Positions 36,601-48,200 of a stretch of 64,000 nt of DNA are shown in pieces. The notes below the pieces were generated by a model, which had not been told where the DNA came from, did no database searches, and was given only the letters and a program-made list of their open reading frames with translations. Source of the stretch: Bemisia tabaci (Eukaryota; Arthropoda; Insecta; Hemiptera; Aleyrodidae). Each line of letters starts with the position of its first letter. Position 1 is the first letter of the stretch. The position numbers and the translations under genes were made by a program. Location of the stretch: the NCBI RefSeq assembly GCF_918797505.1, contig NC_092797.1, forward strand, positions 52,488,157 through 52,552,156, read 5' to 3'.

Positions 36601-38551
36601 GCCCTCTTGCAATATTAATCGAAGGAAAGTAGAGAGAAATCCACGGACTATTGCTAATACTAAGGGAGATAGTATAAAATTTTAAGTGTCAGGAATAACT
36701 GAGCAGTCAAGTATCTTAGAGATCTCACATGGCAATGCATTCCTCAGAAAGGCTGTATCCATGTCAGATCTGTCCTGCTAGTTTTAAAGCGAAGCAGCAT
36801 TCTGAGTCGCATCAAAAAGTACACCCTAACGAAATACCGTTATCATGCAAGTTGTGTCCTGCAAAATTTGAAGTAAAAAATGGCCTGGACGTTCATTCTG
36901 TGGCTCAGAGTAATGAGAGACCATTCTCTTGTCTCCATTGTTCAAAGTCTTCTAAATTGAAAAGTTTTTTACAAGCTCATATTCGAAATCACTTTGAGGA
37001 TAAAGTTATTACTTGCCCGCACTGTCCACCCAAAAAAATAAAAAATCGGAAATCAATATTTTCATGTTAATGTCGATTCTCAAGTCACTGTATGGGAGAG
37101 CAAATCTTTGCTCTTTGAAATTTTAAGCTTATTATGTTGGTCTACAATGGAGGGTAGTCCTTATCACATCGTTTAATATCTTAAGATGCAATTTTCAGAA
37201 AAATTACCTGTAATCACTAAAATTTATCCATTTTATAGGTTCCCCGGAAAGCAGTTGTTCAACGCTTCAGTATGAAAACAATGCTGCTATCTTACGCTTA
37301 TCAGAAACCAACCCACAAAAAGATAATAAAAACCTTGCGGCCCCTGGAGAAGTGTTCATAGAACAGCCAACTCTTTCAAGCGAGGAATCAAATACGATCT
37401 CTATGTCTGGCAGTAGATGTGGTCTTGACTGTAAGTTGAATCTGGAAACGGTTAAGCGTGGAGAGAGCAAGAAACACTGCAGAAGTAGTTCTGATCAATT
37501 CAAGCAGCAAGTTGAATTACCATCCTTGAAACACAACACAAATCCGAATTCAAAATGGTCGACCACTAAAAATTGCAGGAAAAAAAATCATCCTGCTTTG
37601 AAGTTGAAAACTCACTCTGACGAGAAACCTTTCTTATGTAAAATTTGTCCAGCAAGATTTAAGTTACTCTCGAGGTTAAAAATCCATATGGTCACTCATT
37701 CAGATGACAAACCATTTCCTTGTGAAATTTGCTCAGCTAGATTCAAGTTGGGCTCAAGGCTACAGGCTCATTTGAAAGTTCATTCAGACGAAAGACCATT
37801 TTCATGCACCTTTTGTCCTTCAAAATTCAAATCAAAGATAGCTTTGACTTACCATTCAGTGAGACACAGTGACGAGCGACCATTCTCTTGTCCTCATTGC
37901 TCGATGCAGTTTAAACTGAAGCAAACCCGAGACACACATGTGAAAGTTCATGACATTCAGGGAAAGGCCTTGCCGTGTCCTCATTGTCCAAAGAAGTTCA
38001 AATCACAAAAAAGTTTAAAAAATCACCAATTGACACATTCCACCCCTGTAAGAGTTTATTCTTGCGCTCACTGCCCAGCGACGTTCCGTTTCAAGAAGCA
38101 CGTTCGTTCTCATGTGGTGATTCATTCTAATGAAAAGCCATTCTCTTGTCATGAATGTTCTGTGCACTTCAAGTGGAAATCTCAGCTGACCAATCACCTT
38201 AAAACGCATTCCTTTGAAACTTTTTACTCATGTGCTGATTGCAGTAGGTCCTTCACATCAAAACATGGTATCAAGAAACATTTAGACTCTCACTGTGCCG
38301 AAAGGCCTTTTCCGTGTTCCGTTTGCAAATACAAAGCTCGAACGGAACCGATTCTTTTAGAACATTTTAGAAAACATTGTTCAGAAAAGCCGTACGCTTG
38401 CCTTGTTTGTGAAGCTACTTTTAAATGTAAAAGTTATTTGACAAAACACAGAAAGTCTCACAGCGAAGACAGACCATTTGTATGTGGACACTGCTCCTGT
38501 GGGTTCAAGAGTAAAGTTGTTTTGACCAGGCACCTAAAAAGACACGCTTGA
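33622..38551 (+). CDS. C2H2 zinc-finger protein with 11 fingers
   Basis: Three exons fit by phase. Exon 33622-33787 follows TTTCAG, has a first ATG at 33682 but is open through its whole length, and ends at G|GTAAGC. Exon 36240-36464 is 225 nt, phase 1 at both ends, with donor A|GTAAGG. Exon 37239-38551 has acceptor TTATAG and a stop TGA. From ATG 33682 this gives 547 residues, or 472 if the middle exon is skipped. The N-terminal part is acidic and Ser-rich. The last exon encodes 11 complete C2H2 fingers in tandem (CxxC-x12-Hx3H), many with the linker HSDERPFSC. It is preceded by a degenerate one and ends TRHLKRHA. It is presumably a nuclear DNA-binding regulator; the target is unknown. Conserved phases on all three exons support the model. 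Confidence 0.85.
34575..34964. repeat. foldback element in the zinc-finger gene intron
   Basis: AATGGGGGAATTAGTGGAC at the left pairs with GTCCACTAATTCCCCATT at the right. The arms run through CAAATTAAGATCCTCCGTC and GTTGGTCCCCAGTAGAC, about 120 bases each, around an AT-rich centre. Downstream, 35078-35311 holds another degenerate copy of one arm (TTTCTCCCCATTTTGGACC). Confidence 0.8.
35578..35771. repeat. G-run and C-run bracketing a short segment
   Basis: A G-run of about 10 at 35594-35606 and a C-run of about 11 at 35749-35768 lie 150 bases apart within the large intron. The sequence between has no coding potential. They may be ends of an old palindromic element, but I could not pair longer arms. 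Confidence 0.3.
36465..37070 (+). pseudogene. decayed zinc-finger block in intron 2
   Basis: The middle exon's frame continues past its donor to a stop at 36683-36685. Then, one base out of frame, 36729-37070 reads a zinc-finger series: CQICPASFKAKQHSESHQKVH is intact, the second finger ends VHSVAQ with Gln for the last His, the third is nearly intact (CLHCSKSSKLKSFLQAHIRNH), and the fourth stops after CPHC. It resembles exon 37239-38551 in finger style and linkers. It is best read as an older tandem duplicate of the finger exon that lost its frame. A short alternative isoform ending at 36685 without fingers is also possible. Confidence 0.65.
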
Positions 38552-39934
38552 GAAACTCAACTTTATGACGTGTTATTTCTTGATTCATTAAATTTGTTTT
38601 TTATCATTCAGTTCTTGTTAATTCGTTTAATAATTTACTTCCATTTCTCGGCAAAGTTTAAATCCTTGAAAAAGACTGATGTAGGTGTTATGTAAGGGCT
38701 TCCTGATTTTTGAAATTTATCGTTAAGTTTTTCTTGTTTTTTGACAGATCTCTTTCGTTTTTCTTGTTTTTTGTGGATCTCTTTTGTGTTTCTGGGTTTG
38801 TCTGTCATATTTTTGATAAATAAATACAGTTGAGTCAAACAAAGATATCTGTTTTACATGTTCATCCATGAAAAAAGCAATACCTACTTAGTAGCATTGA
38901 TGTATGAAAGGACAAGTAAATATATTGTCAATTTTACAGAAGATATACTCTTCGCAAACTGTCAAAGTATGTGAATTCAGAACTTTTTTTCACATGTAAA
39001 TGTCACTTTAACCTCTCGTGAATTTTAACAAAATCTTCTATTACTTTTAGTCTTGTCTGCCAGATATATAACATTCTTCCCTCCATTTTACAACAATTTA
39101 AATGGTTTTTAGAATAACAAATTTTGATTCTAAATTTTTTTATTTTTGTTCCTGTAAAATTACCTACGGTTCATGGGAGAAATTTTCAAAGGGTCTCCTA
39201 ATTCCCACACTGTAACAGATTTCTTTCTTCTTTTTTTTTCTTTCTAAATTTACCTCTCACGTACAAAGGGGCCGAATTGATCAGAAATGCACCAAGCCAC
39301 TTTTTGGGGAAAAAGGGTTGGAAGTAGTTATGAATTATTCAATTAGTTGTACATTTTCACCTGATATAAATTCAAAGTTAAGAAAAAATAATTTAAAATA
39401 GTTGATGAACTTTCTCCCTGACACCGAGTTTCATAGAGGATTAATACTTCTAGCCTCTTTTTCTCTGTTCGAACTTAATGTGACTGAATGCATTTCCATT
39501 AAACTCTGCTCAAATTCACGCTAGGGTTCTCCCCCCTTTCTTTTTTCTATAGATCGTATTCGATACATCAAATGGGTGAGATTGCATCGATATCAATTGA
39601 TTCAAAACATAAACATAGCCTCAAAAGTCAATTGAGTTGTGTCTGAATGGATTTTTTTGTGATAGATTTTTGATTCGTATGAGTACTTATCGGCCAAAAG
39701 TAGTGAAATTTTTACAAAATTTTTCATTTTCAGCTTTTCTGACAGATATCCTTCAATTTTGGTTTGAGGTTTTGTCTTATTGTTTTCAACCAAACGATAC
39801 ATCAAACCACCATGGAATTTCCATTGAATTTCCAAACTAGACAATACACCTTGCTCAATTTTTCTGTTCTAATGTTAGAGTCAGGTCTGCTTCTACCCAG
39901 AAGTCCCAAAATGCCCCATCAGAAGCAAGAATGG
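38552..39934. other. no supported gene
   Basis: This is the 3' flank of the zinc-finger gene, with AATAAATACAG near 38818 as a possible polyadenylation signal. It is AT-rich throughout. Open frames at 39602-39967 are short, overlap on opposite strands and have no motif. Confidence 0.5.
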
Positions 39935-40433
39935 AGATGTTGCATGTGTGAGGAATTTGCGATTTGACTATTGATTCTTTTGTAAAAGTTCGCAAGAAAC
40001 ACGATGGTGCCACTGGTTTTCTCTGAAATCAACTCCCAAGCTCAAAAAAAGCTCTCAAGTTGAGGCCAAGATGGAGGGGATATCCCACGCTAGAGAGTCC
40101 ACGTCTACATCATGACAAACTCTCTATGCAAAGATAGGGAGCAAATACATTGCCAGGGTTGCAACTTTATTTGGGGACTCCAAAACTGAAAACATGGCAT
40201 CACTGCTAATGTATTTGCTGCCTATCTTTGCATGGAGAGTTTGTCATGATGTAGAGGTGGACTCAGGATAGCGTGGGATATCCCCTCCATTTTGGCCGCA
40301 ACTTGAGAGCTACATTCGAGCTTGGGAGTTGATTTCAGAGAAAACCAGTGGCACCATCGTGTTTCTCGCGAACTTTTACGTAAATCAACAGTCGAATCGT
40401 AAATTCCTCACACATGCAACATCTTCCCTCGAG
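39935..40433. repeat. foldback element, about 500 bp
   Basis: AGATGTTGCATGTGTGAGGA at the left end and TCCTCACACATGCAACATCT at the right end pair. The arms continue through AACACGATGGTGCCACTGG, TTGATTTCAGAGAAAACC and GATATCCC for about 220 bases each, around a loop of about 60 bases near 40160. There is no coding sequence. Confidence 0.88.
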
Positions 40434-43400
40434 AAACAAAATCTCCTCAGACAAAGGAGTCCTTTATTTGTTTAATTTTTTCTCTTCTGAAAGGATAATT
40501 TTGAGGACGATTTTCTTGACATATTACTGACGAATAATATTTCTAACCGTGAAGGTGAGCAACAATACCACAATATTGCCCGGTATTGCATCACTGCCCC
40601 TCTATCATTGGGTCGGAGGGGGAGGGGAGCGCTCACCGGAGCCGACTCCCGTCGAATCAAAATTGCCGCCGTAGCGTGGTCGAGAAAAGCGCGGGAAAGC
40701 TACCGTGGCGCTACGAGCTCTAGCGACCATAAGTGCAACTATCTCCCTAGTAACTGCGCCCTCATTATGCCGCGAATCCGCGAATTTTAATTCCGACGAC
40801 TCTTGATGCACAACGGAGCCATACGCTGAAAATATTTGATGGTTACCTAATTTCTTCCCTACATATAATCGTAGCGGACTTCGTGTAACTGCATTTCTTG
40901 TTGCCTGATGCCCTCTAATGTTTGTTTTATTAACAGAAAATTGAGCAACACCCTAGGTACCTCGAAATTCTCTTGGCATAATCTTTGTGATCAATAGGAA
41001 ATTCTAAAGACAAAGTTATTAAAAAGCTTTAATTGGTTCGTTGCTGGTTAAAAATAAAAAAAAAAACAACTCAATTGGGTAACATGAAATGCAGTTTTGT
41101 TGATTTTGGTTAAAGTTAGCCAACTGTTCAAACAAATTTGTATCCATTCACTTTTGTGGACTCTTTGGGAAAATTAAGTATTCCAATTTATTTAGTTAGT
41201 TCATCATGAATCCATTTTGCCGCATAGTTTCCACATTGTGGAGCATAGTGATAAAATCTGGCGTTATTAGGTTCATTGAAACTATTCATAGGGTTAAACA
41301 GGAAAGGAGATGGTTGCAGGGTCTAACAATAGGAAACTTTCAGTTGAGCTTTTCACTAACATTTTCAAGCAAACCCTTCCGTATCACACTATGTTGGATT
41401 CGCCAATAATCTCGAATTTTTTTTTGTCCTATGTCGAAAATAATCGACGCAGGTCACATGGACTAAATTTTCTGGATCAACATCGAAAGTTCTGCTATTG
41501 AGTTAATAAATATCCTCTTCACAGCATTATGACAGAACAGACTTTCAACGTAGTGTACCTAGATTAATTTTCTGACTATTCCTGACACAAATAAAGAAAA
41601 ATTGTAATCGAGATGGTTCAACACTACGATTGAGGTAGGGCGTTTTCCATATTTTGCCATTGGTAATCATGCTGAAAGGTGATGTGAATTATATGGGCGG
41701 AAGCTATGTACATGGGAGTTGCGTGCTTAATATTTCATACAAATTCCCTTTTACAGTCCTTGCATATGTATGTCATAATCCGAAATCAACCATTCAAATG
41801 TAGGAATCTTTCTCTTTTTTTCCAGAGGTTGGCTGTATGAAAATGCCAAGTGTTATTACCTGGCAAAAACTGGCTCTTGCAGGCCCATCTCTAATGATCA
41901 GCCTGCATTTGCAAAAGAGCACACAGCAAAAAGTTTTCGTAGTTTTTGGAAAAAATAACCATGACTTCTTCAGCTTCTAGCTCCATAGAAGTTTTTGCTC
42001 CTTTAATATAAATTTATAAGGAAGCAGACCAGCAATGGCATCCAAACACACTTCGGGCTCTGTGAAAATAAGTGAGCATACTTGAAAACAAAAGATGGAA
42101 TTTATTGCAAAAATAGTACCAGACAGAGAATAAAACACTGAAAAGTACAAGAAACAATGCCTCAATAACACAGGAGTTAAAAAAATATCAGATCTTTGCT
42201 CTTAACCAACATAGAATTAATTATTTAGGCTGTGACTGATGTTTTTCAAGCGTCATCTACCTTTAATAATATGAAGGAATTAAGAAGCTTGTCAGCACAT
42301 AAGATTTTAGCCAACCCCAGATAGCGTCCTTTAGTGAAATCAGTGAAGATCCTTCCTCTGGCTCTTCTTACTTGCAAACAAAAGTTAAAATTAAAGAAGA
42401 TACATAAAAGAAACTTTCAAAGGATAAAGTGAGCGTTTTGATGAGAGTGAAATCATGAATTTGAAGACAGGTATTTTACTACCTGGAAACTTTAATTATC
42501 TTTTCAAATTAAAAATACAATGATATAGAATGTCATTGAAAATTGAGAAAAAAATAACTGCTCCTATAACTTCTGGAAAATGCTCCTCCTTTCGCAAAAA
42601 AGAAGAGCAAACATCGATGGCAACAGGATCTGCAACCTTATAAGAGTTTGAAGATGCCACATACAATCGATGGCCTTTAAAGTATTACGTAACCAGCAAA
42701 GTCTTCAAATTTACATGAAACCATTTTACAATTTGATGTTGAAGATGCAGGTTGTAGTATTATACCATGTAAAAAACAGAAAACTCAGAATACAGATGGG
42801 AACATTGACCTTGAGAGTCCACCTATCTCAGATCCTTCTTTATTATTTTAGTGTGATACTCTCACCTCCTCTAATTCTCTTGTTGAAGACGGCGAGAGCG
42901 GTGCTGACATTAATTTTGCAAATTTAGACGATCTTCTTGCTGATTTTCATCCTGACGCATTCATAGGATTTAACTTTGTTATGTATTGCAACCAAAGCTG
43001 TGCCTTATAACTGGGCCTTTTTTTACTTTGAAACCACAATCTGAGAGATTGTTTATTTTATACACTTTAGTATGTAAGCTGATCAAATCATGTATATGAT
43101 AAGTGTTTTCTGTCTATAATTCTACGGACAATCATTCTGTGATACCAATTTCCAAAAAAAAAAAAAAAAATATTTTAAAATTAAGAATTGAGAATCCAAA
43201 ATTTTATAACTGAAATGTGCTGTGGCCATTAATGTACTTTTTCCTCATATATATATTTTTCATGTTCCTTTTTTAAAATTTATATCCTTCGAAAATTTTG
43301 GTCATTAGACATTTAACTGCTGATCTCTTGGCAAGTGCTCAGTCATAATATTCGGAAAGATGAATATTCTCAAAATATGTTTTTATACCTACTTCATAAG

Positions 43401-43955
43401 CATTCCATACCATGTTTTCTTTTTATTAATTTTTTTTTGACAATTTACAACGTTGTCATGCATCCATTTTCTTTGAAACCTAAGAACAAGGAGTCTCAGA
43501 CGCATTGCGCAGAAGGAAGACATTAACTTTCTTAAGATGTATAATGTACATGGAGTTGACAAATCATGCTTATGATATGTGTTTTGAGTTCATAATTCTG
43601 CGGATAATCGTTCTGTGACTTAATTTTTTTAAAAAAATCTCTTAAATGAAGAAATTTTACTGTTAGAAGTCTTTACTCTATTTCAGGTCCAATGCATCCT
43701 GAGCAGTTATCTCCGATGCATCCTGGCATCCAATGGCTGAGCTATCAGTTGAAAAATACAACCACTTTCTACAGTGTAGTAGAAAAATTAAAAAATCATA
43801 TGGCTATAAACTTCTGCAGTTTTTGACCATATTAGCAATTTTCATTATTTTGTATATCGATCAGACATTGATAATGTTGCCGCATGGGGGTGTAGTTAAC
43901 AGCTTTGCTTTCAATTTAATGAAGTGTTTTTTTATGATTTTCTCAAGAGGTGAAT
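40434..43955. other. no supported gene; a possible decayed coding stretch at 42698-43008
   Basis: In one frame 42698-43008 reads LHETILQFDVEDAG... then TAG, then, still in frame, DTLTSSNSLVEDGESGADIN and FANLDDLLADFHPDAF before a second stop. The acidic, Ser/Leu-rich text looks coding-like, but no family is recognised, and there is an internal stop and no clear splice sites. Other ORFs in this stretch are short and motif-free. There is an A-run of about 17 at 43153-43169. Confidence 0.3.
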
Positions 43956-44830
43956 GTTTCGATGTCCAATATACCATGATGGGTCATCAACTCCTTCAGT
44001 GCAAAGTTATCAAAGACCTTGGTGTTATGTTTGATCCAACACTCCCCTTTGCTGATCATATAGATTATGCAGTCTCTAAGGCGTTCAAAAAACTGTACTT
44101 TATTTTAAGTAAGTCTAAAGAATTTAAGAATATCTTAACCTTCACAACACTTTATAACTCACTGGTTAGACCCATTCTAACATTTGCGTCCCCTGAATGG
44201 CATCCTATTTCTAAAGGCAACTTTGCAAAAATTGAAAGAATTCAAAGACGTTTTCCAAGATTCACTTCTTTTAAAAGTAGAGAACCTGCATCACTCTTTG
44301 ATTATGACCCGTACCCTTTTACTCCTCTATCAAAGTGTCTGGGCTAGCTGAAACACTTAGCTACAATGATTACTAATTTCTATTTAAGCTCTTTCATGGT
44401 TTCAAAAACTCACCTGAACTTCTCAGTAAATTTAATTAGCTGTGCCAGCCAGGCTATTGCGAGCTAGGAACATCACATTTAATTCTAATAGTTCTGATAG
44501 GTCACTGGTCATCAGTATGAGTAAAGTCGTGAACTCTATACAGGTTGATTTTTTTAATACTAAAATTGGTAATTTTAAAACTGCCTCTAGGGGGTCATTC
44601 CTCTCCAACCTCTCTAGTTAATAAATTAAATCGTTTATTTTCCTATTGTTGAGTCATTTTTGACGAACATTTTTTTTAACTTATTGTTGTATTCTAGTTT
44701 TTATTTATGTTTGCATCATTGAAGCTTATCTCGAACTTGTTGCCATCTTGTTCTTGTCTTCGTTTTTTTGTAACATTCTCTTACTAATGGGTCTTCATGA
44801 CCCGTCGATACTGTAAATAAATGAATAAAT
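43956..44830 (+). mobile_element. 3' end of a non-LTR retrotransposon (reverse transcriptase tail)
   Basis: In the frame 43733-44347, from about 43956 the text is KVIKDLGVMFDPTLPFADHI, then ISKAFKKL-like sequence and LYNSLVRPILTFASPEWHP. This is the classic post-catalytic region of jockey/CR1/I-type reverse transcriptases (KDLGVxFD, TLYxSLVRPxLxYxSxxWxP). The catalytic FADD region is missing upstream. A 3' tail ends TACTGTAAATAAATGAATAA at about 44830. It is a 5'-truncated, inactive copy. Confidence 0.82.
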
Positions 44831-45231
44831 TGTTCAAACAGCTTGTGAAAAGCTTCAAATAAAAATTCAAATTTTTAAGCAGGAAAGACAAAACATTGAC
44901 TTTTCATTATATTTGATTATGGCTCCTGTATCCTCGCGATTTGATCAGGAAAAAAATTTAGGTCACTGACTTCACTTTATCATCTTGATTTTGATTGGAG
45001 TTCCGAACTTTCAGAGCTTATACGCCTTTGAAATATCAGACACCAGATTCTTCAGATCACTTTGTTTTTAAAATCAATGCTAAGTCAGACATTCACTGCC
45101 CAAAATAATTATGATTACCATAAATTCTGATTGCATTTGTCTCAGACTCTTTGAGATTCCTCAGATTACCACAAACAGCAGGAATAATCTTGGCTGACTT
45201 CAAGTATGAATGATTGATGGAGTACTTCGTT

Positions 45232-48200
45232 TCAACAAGCAAGCAGTTTTTCATAGATTCGGGCATCGATGTTCCTTGTGAAACTACCAAAAGCGAAAGT
45301 TTGCGTTGACCAATACCTCCGTATTACCTCTTGAATTTCTTCAGGGCTGATGGCAGGTGGGCCTTCAATCTGAAAAACGAGTGAGAATATAAGATTTAGT
45401 TTGATGAAAAGCTTCGCAATTTGCTGGAGAGACTGAAAGATCTAAATAAGAAACATTATTTATGGATTGGCTGGGTCCCTTATTTAAAATTCAAGACAGA
45501 TGCACTTTCCAGATGCTACTGATATCTAACTGGGCCACTAAGCGAGATGCGAATTTAAGCATTATTATATGGGTTTTCTCCTCTAAATTTCATGTACATA
45601 CAACACAATTTGTAAGGTGAAAGTTACTGAAAATAACACCTAACACAGATATTAACATTTTTTGATGCATCAATTCAAAACTTCCTGCTCATACGCATGC
45701 AATCAATGTAGCTGAGACAAACGTACTTGTTGGTTGGCAGAACCGTAAATGTTCTTGCGATTCACAGCATGGTTACACAACACTGAGGCCCTCGTAAAGG
45801 GATCATCTGAACTGCTTTGACTATCCATTCTGATCAGAAGAGCTAAGTCTACAAGTTGAGCGACAGTTTCCTTCGCCAAATATAGGATGATGTCGGTGGC
45901 TAGGTTGTTGACGACAAAATCTGTTTCATACTGACTAGAAATAAGCTCCAGGAGCAAATCTAAAGATGTTCCGAAGGTGACTCGCCTAGACAGATGGAAA
46001 TCCAAATAGGCCCTGAAATAGAATCAAATTTACACCCATTAAGTTCTCAGGTTGAAAATTCAAAACATCTTAGTTCGAGAGTTCAGTGGATGCTCATGTT
46101 CCAGAAATTCAGGACGAGATCTTTTGAAAAATGATTCATGCTTGCACTAATCACGCTCTACATCATATTTTTTCGTTTCCAAAATAATGAAATGATGACT
46201 GGAGCAGCACTACATAAAATGGAACCAAATTTACACTCAATAAGTTCTCAGGTTGAAAATTCAATAAATTTTTGTTTGGGAGCTCAGTGGATGCTCATTT
46301 ATCGGAAAGTCAGGACTAACACTTAAGAAAAGCGATTCATGCATGCGCTCATTACGCTCTTCATCATATTTTCTCATTTTCAGGCTAGAGCAGTGTTGCA
46401 TAATTTTTTGAAGGGGTCCAGAGTTGCCTTACGAGGGCTTGGTTACTTTTGTGGTTGGTTATTATTCTACAGCATTAAAATCTCAGGCATTAAATCTACG
46501 TCAAACATGATGTCATTTTCGACATCCATAATCTGATGCATTCTATCATTATGGACCCGATCTCTCTTGGAAATTCCAGCTGATCTCCTCTAGAAATCCA
46601 TCTCCGTTGCTCTTGGCATATTCTGTGTCTGTTTCTTCAGTTGCCAAATTTCACATCTGGGCGTCAAAATACTTTTAACTGCAGCGTTATAAATTCTCCT
46701 CTTGTTAGATAACAAGAGGAGAGCCCATTTTGAAAGATTTCAAAATGGGCTGATCCCAGAGGATTCCATTTAACATCGCTATAGCCTTCCTTGCTAGGGT
46801 GTTTCTTTCCTTTATTGCTTGATCGTTCTTCCATCCTGGGTCAACCTAATCTAACCCTAAGTCGAAAATGACATCCTGTTCGACGTCATGACCAAACAGC
46901 TCGTCTGGTACGGTCATGCAAACAGGATGACCGAAGAGAGGCTGCCAAAGAAAATGCTTGATTGGGTTCCTCCTGAGAGGAGACGACAGGGACGCCCAGT
47001 GAAAGAGTGGTGACAGAGGGTTTTAAATGAAATGAGGGAGTGCCAACCTTGACAGGTTTTGGGAGGACCAAATACTGAGGCGGTTAGGCGTTGCAGAGCG
47101 CCAGAAAACGCTGTGAAAGTGACTCTTATGTATGTATTAAAATTTTGGGGCAACATGTGGAAGTGAGTGGGAATGGACGATAGCACGATTGAACGCTTGG
47201 AAAGTATGAAAATTTTTCCTCTTACATGCTGCTTCTTTCTTGGTTTTACTGTGCGCATTATACACATATCTTCTTTTTGCTTTACAATTAACATGAAATC
47301 ATCCTGCGCAGTATGATTACAAGCGGTTTAATGGCTGACAGTACACGGCAGGCAGCACTTCTTAAGGTCTGAAGCCATTCTTCTTTTACTCAGCAAGTGA
47401 ACTGGTGAAAACCCTGAATTTTGTTGACTTACTTTCGCATTCTTTGATTTTCTCTTCTTCCAACTTGCTTATCTTTAGCATCGTTCATGACAACTTTTCA
47501 AAAGCAAAATCAAGGACTTTCAAGGAGTTCTCAAGGACTCTAAAGAAAATTCAAGGAATTTCAAAAAAAAAAAAAAAAAAAAAACTTTGAAGGCTTAAGA
47601 GAGTGCATGTAGAAATGAAAAATTACTATTCTTACATCCTTGTTTCTTTACTTTCTACATAAAGGAGCAAATCTAAGAACAAAATTTTTCAAAAACACAA
47701 AATGAAACGAGCAAAAACGATAAATTTTACCAAGATATTGTAGCCCGGTAGAATCTCAGTAGGCAGGGATTTCAAATTTGGTGGGTCTGACCCTTCCAGC
47801 GCGCTAACTGGTTTCGGGCAGTGGCCGCTGGGGGGCGCAGGACTCGTCAAATTCAGTTCCGGTCCAAGCAAGCTCGTGAATTCGTGTTCGTCATGTAAGT
47901 AACTCTTGTTGAAAGCCAAGTCCTTCGGGGGTTGGTATTATTATTACAATAGTATATTTTCTTCGTCCTAGTTAGGTTGTGCGAGTATTATCCGACCCAT
48001 TCATCAAACTCAACTTTCGGTATTCTTCTCATTCTTTTCCCTTTCCTCTTCTGATTGAGGCGTGCGCGCCGGGCTGCGTCTCAGCCACGGTGCCCCTTTA
48101 GTTTGATGAATGGGTCGGAGAATACTCGCACAACACAACTAGAACGAAGAAAACATACTAATGTAATAATAATACCAAGTCCCGAAGGACTTGGCTTTCA

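Noticed and set aside
41813..41960. Acceptor-like TTTTTCCAG with GWLYENAKCYYLAKTGS frame
   Set aside because: Only one splice site is plausible. The frame ends quickly and no partner exon or family was found.
42670..42927. ORF of 85 residues (MAFKVLRNQQ...)
   Set aside because: A different frame of the same DNA gives a more coding-like acidic text with an internal stop. Neither has splice or homology support.
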